Assembly: GCA_936432065.2 (NCBI GenBank)
Contig: OW386288.2
Coordinates: 15,922,706-15,986,705 of the forward strand
Source of the DNA: Rutpela maculata
Lineage: Eukaryota > Arthropoda > Insecta > Coleoptera > Cerambycidae
Direction of reading: 5' to 3'
Length of the DNA stretch: 64,000 bases
Below are positions 57,862-64,000 of the stretch, in pieces; position 1 is the first letter of the stretch, and each line of letters begins with the position of its first letter. The translations under genes and the position numbers were made by a program. The notes beneath the pieces were generated by a model that worked only from the letters and a program-made list of their open reading frames with translations, searched no databases and had not been told where the DNA came from.

Positions 57862-59969
57862 CATTACTACAAAACTAAATAAGCATATTCGCCAAAATTC
57901 AATGTTCTAATTTGTTCTTGCATTTGCGTCAAAAAACATCTAAAATTCCTGGATTGTATTAAAAAAAAAACAAATCGGGTCACTCAGACATTTTTTATGG
58001 ATTTTTGTGGTTTATCGAATATCGCCCCTTAATATGCTATTAAAAGTGTAGTTATCTGCATTTTCAACCCTTAAACAGACCTGAATGCTGTACTGCTGCG
58101 TATTTTTATTCTTAATTTATTCAGTTCACTCATATTCAAATATAAATTTTGCCTGCGGTAATCCAGTAATAATATTTCGGTTGTACGTTCTATCAAATAA
58201 ACAAAGAGAAGTGAAAAGCTTCAGATATACCAAGTGAAACTATTAAAATGCAAATATTTCAAATGGAGAATTACCCACCCCACGAATATATTTCTGCAGC
58301 TTCCTTTGGCACGGTGTAGCCCCCGCCGTAAAACTTCACTGTTATTTCTCTCTGGTACAAATTTGGATATAAATGGCCAATAAAAATGAAACATATTCAT
58401 GATTTTTCCGACCGGAAACACCAATATTAACCCCTACAATCGTTTTGCGGTCTCCTCTATATTTCTTACACTCTGATGACGAATACATCTTTGGGGTTGC
58501 ATTTTTATTGGGCATTAATATTCATAAAGCTTTTAGGCGTTTTCTTTGAATTATATTTCAGGTGTATTCTCTTATGGTGGCCATACTTGCTGACGCAAAA
58601 TTGCAGGAATAAGGTGAGGTTTCATGGAAATTCAGAAATTCGACTGCAATTCTCAGGGTTTTAAATAAAACAGTAATTTTACAGGAAATTAACTGGTCGT
58701 TTTAAAATTTTAATTTCTGAAAACAATCGAATAAAACTAAGTTTTTTTCAAAGATTGTTTGAGGGGAGGTAGGCAATTTTTTTGTGGGAATGCAATTTGT
58801 ATGCTATCAGAATAGTTTTGTTCAATTTGGGAGTGGAGCGTTTTTTGGAAATTAAATTTTAATTTTGAACAACGTGTTTTTGTCTCGTTTTTCTTTAATA
58901 CGCCGGGTTTTGTTCATCGGTTCAGACGATACAAAAAGTCAAAATGTTTGTCAATAAATTATGAATAAAATTATATTGGGTCCAAATCCGATGTGCCGTT
59001 TCGTTTTTTTGTAACTATTACGGAAAATTACAAATGAAAATATTTATTATTTTCCTTAAAAAGCGAGATTTTTAAAAGAAACTTTTGAACCTGAATAAAA
59101 AAACTTCCATTTGGTCGTACTAAGAATTTGTTTTCTTTAAATAGTATCTTTTTGAACAAGCTTTCAATGCTGTTAAAAAATATTTTTTTATATTACATAT
59201 TTTAAAGTTTCATTTCGTACATGTTTACAAAATACATTTTTTTGCAATGCATTTTCTGTATCGAAAAGATGTATGCTGCCAAATACCTTTGTCATCTATG
59301 AAAAGTGCTTCAAAAAACGAACAGTTAAAAAATTAGACCCTTCTACATAAATCGGAAGTTGAGATATCATATTTTTCGCGTTTCGTGTATTTATTTCTGT
59401 ACATATATACAGGGTATCCCAGAATTGAGTTCCCAGATGGGAATCTGTGACTCCTGTGTTCGTATTGGGCCTATATAACTCAACTTACCTTAGTCCAAAA
59501 ATGAGGAAGTACATTCTCTTAAAGTGAGATAGAAAGAAAATTATTTCAAATAAGTTCCGTTATATAGAAGATGATATTTTCAAATTTTGATGGGAGCTGT
59601 ATCTCTATAAGTACTCTATGTAAACTTGATAACAACCAATTACCTTTTGTTTCTCAATTTTTTTTTCATAATAATTAATATTTGACTGGCTGTAATTTTT
59701 TAATCACCCCGTAAAATTACGGAATACTTGAACATTTTTATAAAGCATTAAAAGGGCTACAAAAAAGGTACTTTTAATGTTTTTTATAATATCAATCAAA
59801 ATACAAGAAATTATCGTTTTTCTTCTATTTGTAATTAACATTTATTTCCAATTCTAGAAAAATTGTAATAATAAGAGAAAAGTACAGTTTATTTTAAACA
59901 AATTACAATTATAACAAATGCCCCACATGACGTATTCAAACATCAATCATGAGAAAAAATTACACAAAA
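57862..59969. other. Intergenic with one dispersed repeat
   Basis: No gene. About 58795-59010 is an inverted copy of 14797-15010. TATACAGGGTATCCCAGAA at about 59407-59425 resembles a mariner-type terminus, without a partner end found. Confidence 0.5.
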
Positions 59970-62050
59970 AATTTAATAGAATTGTTAGGTAACACCCGAT
60001 GTTTGAGCACTGCAAAAATTTTAAAAACTTTCAACATAACTTCAAAAAATCCTATAAATATATGAAATTCGTGTATTTTACTTAAGTAAAAATGCGAATT
60101 TCTGTTTTTTAAAAGTTTTCCTCAGAAAATATCCTTTACTACATGTTTTTTGGGTCACTGATTAAGAAAAATGGGATCCCGTTAACCAGAAATTGATATA
60201 ACACCCTTAAAATACCGAAAAACACCTCCAATAACGATTTTTTCGAAATATTCTTATTAAAAATGTAAAATAGTCTAGTAAAGTGTATTTTTTTATATGA
60301 TAAATATAAAACCTTAGTTATTCAAATAATAATTCAGTAAACATTTACCCTAAGGGTTAATCAGAGGGGACGAAACAACCCCCACTTCGACAAAAAATAT
60401 AGTTACAATGGTTATTTTTTAGTTTTTGCTTCAAGAGTAAGAGTACATTGTGACTATGAGAGTGTATCTCAACCCCCTTTAAGGGTGAAAACCACCCTTA
60501 AATGGCTGTAGAATTTGAAAATAAGTTTCGAATTTTTTTGAAATTTTAGAATCACGTCTTCTTCGATATTTTCACTAAAATCAGTCTCCGAACCTTGTTT
60601 GATAAATAAAAATTATTTTAAAGGTTAAATTAATCAATTCTTATATACTTTGACAATGTGAATAAACAACAATTCAATGTGAGTAGAAACAAATTCTAAG
60701 TTTTTCAACGTTTTTATGAAGCTTGTAAGTTAGAAATCGCATTTTTTCCATTTGAAAGGAAAAAAAATATTTAAAATGAAATGAAAATTTTTCATCCATT
60801 CTATGCAATGTGAAACAACAATCTAATTTTTAGTAAACATATTTTAAGCATCAAACACAATTAGGTGCTTAAAAGCAATTTTAGACATTTCAAAAAAAAA
60901 TCTTTTAAAATAAAGTCTAAATTTTTCATACATTCTACTCCATGTAAAACAAGTATCCAAAGTTAAAAAAAAAAAACAAATTTTAAGATAGTCTTAAGAT
61001 AATTTAATAATGGAAAAATTGGACATTAAAATGGATGTAAATCAATTTGTTTTTAATTTTTTTATCAATTGTATACTTAGTAGTAAAAAAATTTATTAAT
61101 TATTTTAAAAGATTTTTTTTGAAATGTCTAAAATTTAGTTTGTTTGAAAAAAATAGAGATATCTGCTGATTTTAAGCTGCTATTAAGCACCCAATTGTTT
61201 TTGAATTTTAGAATGCTTTTAAAATATGTTTACTAAAAATTGGATTGTTTTTTCACATTGCATAGAATGGATGAAAAATTTTCATTTCATTTTAAATATT
61301 TTTTTTCCTTTCAAATGGAAAAAATGCGATTTCTAACTTACGAGATTCTTAAAAACGTTGAAAAACTTAGAATTTGTTTCTACTCACATTGAATTGTTGT
61401 TTATTCACATTGTCAAAGTATATAAGAATTGATTAATTTAACCTTTAAAATAATTTTTATTTATCAAACAAGGTTCGGAGACTGATTTTAGTAAAAATAT
61501 CGAAGAAGACGTGATTCTAAAATTTCAAAAAAATTCGAAACCTATTTTCAAATTCTACAGCCATTTAAGGGTGGTTTTCACCCTTTAGGGGTGGTTTTCA
61601 CCCTTAAAGGGGGTTGAGATAGTCATAGTCAAAGTGTACTATCTTACCCTATTTTGAAGCAAAAGCTAAAAAATAACCATTGTAACTATATTTTTTGTCG
61701 AAACAAGGGTTGTTTCAACCCCTCTTAGGGTAAATGTTTACTGAATTATTATTTGAATAACTAAGGTTTTATATTTATCATATCAAAAATACACTTTACT
61801 ATCCCTATTGGGGGTGTTTTTCGATATTTTAAAGGTGTTATATCAATTTCTGGTTAACGTCAGCGACCCAAAAAACGTGTAGTAAAGGATATTTTCTGAG
61901 TAAAACTTTTAATAAACAGAAATTCGCATTTTTATTTAAGTAAAATACACGAATTTCATATATTTCTAGGATTTTTTGAAGTTATGTTGAACGTTTTTAA
62001 AATTTGGGCAGTGCTCAAACATCGGGTGATACCTATCAATTATTTAAAAA
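59970..62050. mobile_element. ~2.1-kb near-palindrome (foldback element)
   Basis: The left arm starts about TTGTTAGGTAACACCCGATG and its complement ends the right arm near 62035. Pairing blocks occur in order along both arms: CCTTTACTACATG, AATTCAGTAAACATTTACC, TTAAATGGCTGTAGAATTTG, TGAATAAACAACAATTCAATG, and CCATTTGAAAGGAAAAAAA. They run to about 60900 and 61130. The centre, near 61000, is unpaired A/T-rich sequence. No coding capacity and no clear target duplication. Confidence 0.8.
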
Positions 62051-62249
62051 ATAAAAATTTTCAAATCCATTAATAATTGCATTGTAGACGGATTTTTGTC
62101 CAAAAAAATGGAAAAATTTACCACTGTGCGCCGGTGGGAGTATGAGTGAGAGAACTGCTAGCTAGATTATATCCATGTGTTACTCTCTCGAGTTTATGAA
62201 TTTGGTTCCAGTGATATTCCTTCCTGGGAAATAATATTAGACCTATTAC

Positions 62250-62760
62250 AGTAAGTGCATCTTCAAATAAGAATGTTTGTCATTCCTGGACTCTACCATA
62301 CGGGACCAGTATCTACACAGCGGAAGTGTACCATACAGGGCCATTCAGTCCCTAACACACTTCTGTGATAAAGATTCATTGATCCAAAAAAAACCTCGCT
62401 AGAATAGCGTGGTTAAAATCTCAGGGAAAGTCCATAACATTGATTTAGATATCAAGTCACTTTGGAACCTCGTCGACCAAGCCTCTAGATCTGCTGTTAA
62501 AGAAGATATTCCCGAAAATATTTCCATACAACCCAAGGATATTAAATGTTTCCCAAAAAATAAAATAATCCAATTATGGCAGCAAAAGTGGAGTAACGCA
62601 AATACTCAATTAAAATCTATCAAACCAAGTATCACTATCTGAACATATGACAAGAAGGAAGCAAGTCATCATCACATGACTAAGAATTGACCACACGAAT
62701 GGAACTTCCTTACACATGCTTAGTGTTACCAGACATCCAAGATGCGAAACTCGTCATAGA
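62250..62760 (+). pseudogene. Jockey-like LINE fragment, RNase H to C-terminus
   Basis: Readings include SWTLPYGTSIYTAEVYHTGP (RNase H-like YTAE), ARIAWLKSQGKVHN, DQASRSAVKEDIPENISIQP, KIIQLWQQKWSNANTQLKSI, and a degraded TRLRIGH-TR-TH segment. The order matches the 3' end of Jockey-type ORF2. Several stops and frameshifts. Ends around 62760-62900 in unassignable sequence. Confidence 0.7.
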
Positions 62761-62989
62761 CATTTAACAGTTTTCTACTACGATGTCCACAATATGATCT
62801 AGCACGACATTAACCTATCCGATAATATCCAGGAATGTCTAGGAAATAACCCAACCCATAAGATAAGTAATTCAATTCTTACCTCAAACAAAATTTTCCG
62901 GAATTTTCCTTTGAATGAAGGAAAGATACATACTGTACCATCAGAGCGTTATACCAAATTTGCTAAGCTTAGAAGACGAAGGTGAGAAA

Positions 62990-64000
62990 AATAATATGAT
63001 GTAGATGTACCTATTTTGGAGGGAAGCTAAGGTGGCGTTTATCCCAAAAATTGGTAGACGTCCACCAGACGAGCCTAAATCTTATCGCCCCATCAGCTTA
63101 ACCTCTTTTCTCCTTAAAAGAATGTAGAAAATACTAGATCAACAGATTAGAAGCTAAATCATTACAGAGAAACCGCTTCACTCGAAATAATTTGCCTGTC
63201 AACCTGGCAAATCAGCAATAAATGCTCTGCTGGTCTAGTCAAAGGCATCGAAGAGACATTTACAGCAAAGGAACTGGCTCAGTGTGCTTTCATAGATATA
63301 GAGGGTGCTTTTGACAACACCTCCTATGAATCCATATAGAATGCCGCGAAAAAAAAAAAGGGGAATACAGTCCCCAACAATCAAATAGATACAATCCATG
63401 CTAAGAAGCAGAATAATTACCACATATATGGGGAACGAGTAGGCCACCGTGACTGCAGTTATGGGCTGTCCACAAGGTGGAGTCTTATCGCCCTTGCTAT
63501 GGTCAATGGTGGTCGACGGTCTCCTCCATAAGCTGAGTAATTATGGATTCAACGTTCAATTGCCTTAAACATAATATCTAAATGGTGCTCGTCAGAGGGC
63601 CTTAGTGTCAATCCGAGCAAAACAGTTATTGTTCCATTCACCAAAAGGAGGAAACTAAATTTGGAAGCTCCTATGCTAAATGGAACAGTTCTGAACTTTT
63701 TCAGTGAAGCCAAGTGTCTAGGAGTAATCCTGGACCAAAAACTTACCTGGAACTCACACTTAGAAAGGACACTTACCAACGACGGCTATTTGGACGTGCC
63801 GTAGGCGGTTTGGTAAGACTTGGGGTCTGAAGTCAAAAATCATACATTGGTCCTACCTTTCGGTTGTCAGACCCGTGGTTACCTACACAACATATGAGAA
63901 GAGAAAAAGTAGCACAAGGAAAGTTGCAGAAATTGCAATGCCTTGCCTGTCTAGGGACTACAGGAGCAATGCGCTCCTGTCCCACAGTAGCTATGGAGGC
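62990..64000 (+). pseudogene. LINE RT fragment (same family as 22.9-24.9 kb), runs off window
   Basis: Readings in several frames: VAFIPKIGRRPPDEPKSYRP, ISLTSFLLKRM, CAFIDIEGAFDNTSYESI, MGCPQGGVLSPLLWSMVVDG, GLSVNPSKTVIVPFTKRR, AKCLGVILDQKLTWNSHL, LQCLACLGTTGAMRSCPTVA. The segment that should hold YADD, between YGFNVQ and LNIISKW, is deleted, so the copy is inactive. It continues past the window's right edge. Confidence 0.85.

Noticed and set aside
1..64000. CRISPR array, operons or bacterial signals
   Set aside because: No regularly spaced short direct repeats with unique spacers; the content is clearly eukaryotic.

Overview
The window looks like AT-rich, repeat-dominated nuclear DNA of an insect or a close arthropod. 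The reasons are spliced exons with GT/AG junctions, a transketolase of animal type, a dense load of Tc1/mariner, hAT, P-like, LINE, SINE and Ty3/Gypsy sequences, and no sign of operons or ribosome binding sites. The order cannot be fixed from sequence alone.

Layout. 1-8.3 kb: the last three exons of a host transketolase gene (plus strand, exons at 2850-3615, 3848-4114 and 7784-8185). Its N-terminal exons lie upstream of the window. The upstream intron holds a 1.9-kb foldback element, and the last intron holds a TIR element with a second element nested in it plus a LINE scrap. 8.4-14.4 kb: a decayed DD41D mariner-like transposase, a 683-bp hairpin MITE, then a 3.1-kb element with an intact 352-residue transposase. 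That element has TIRs built from 289-bp direct repeats and a histone-type stem-loop downstream of its stop codon. 16-22 kb: a dead Tc1 transposase gene split by two other elements. 22.9-24.9 kb: a LINE 3' half carrying a tRNA-derived SINE. 25-35.6 kb: small TIR elements, Tc1 and hAT fragments, and a hAT split by a DD41D element that itself carries another repeat. 35.7-39.8 kb: mostly unassigned, with one cysteine-rich CXC-like exon. 39.85-49.92 kb: a complete Ty3/Gypsy element on the minus strand with 2,025-bp LTRs, a TTAC target duplication, PBS, PPT, gag, pol and a -1 frameshift heptamer. 50.3-57.9 kb: a P-like transposase fragment and a CR1/Jockey-like LINE, each interrupted by a 5S-rRNA-derived SINE. 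60-62 kb: a ~2.1-kb near-palindrome. 62.2-64 kb: two LINE fragments.

The only clear host gene is transketolase (pentose phosphate pathway). Almost everything else is layered mobile DNA, and the nesting gives relative insertion ages. The observation I would check first is the histone-like 3'-end signal (stem-loop plus purine-rich downstream element) inside the intact mariner-like element, on the same strand as its transposase. The 5S-derived SINE pair, the tandem-repeat TIRs and the multi-level nests are also worth checking.
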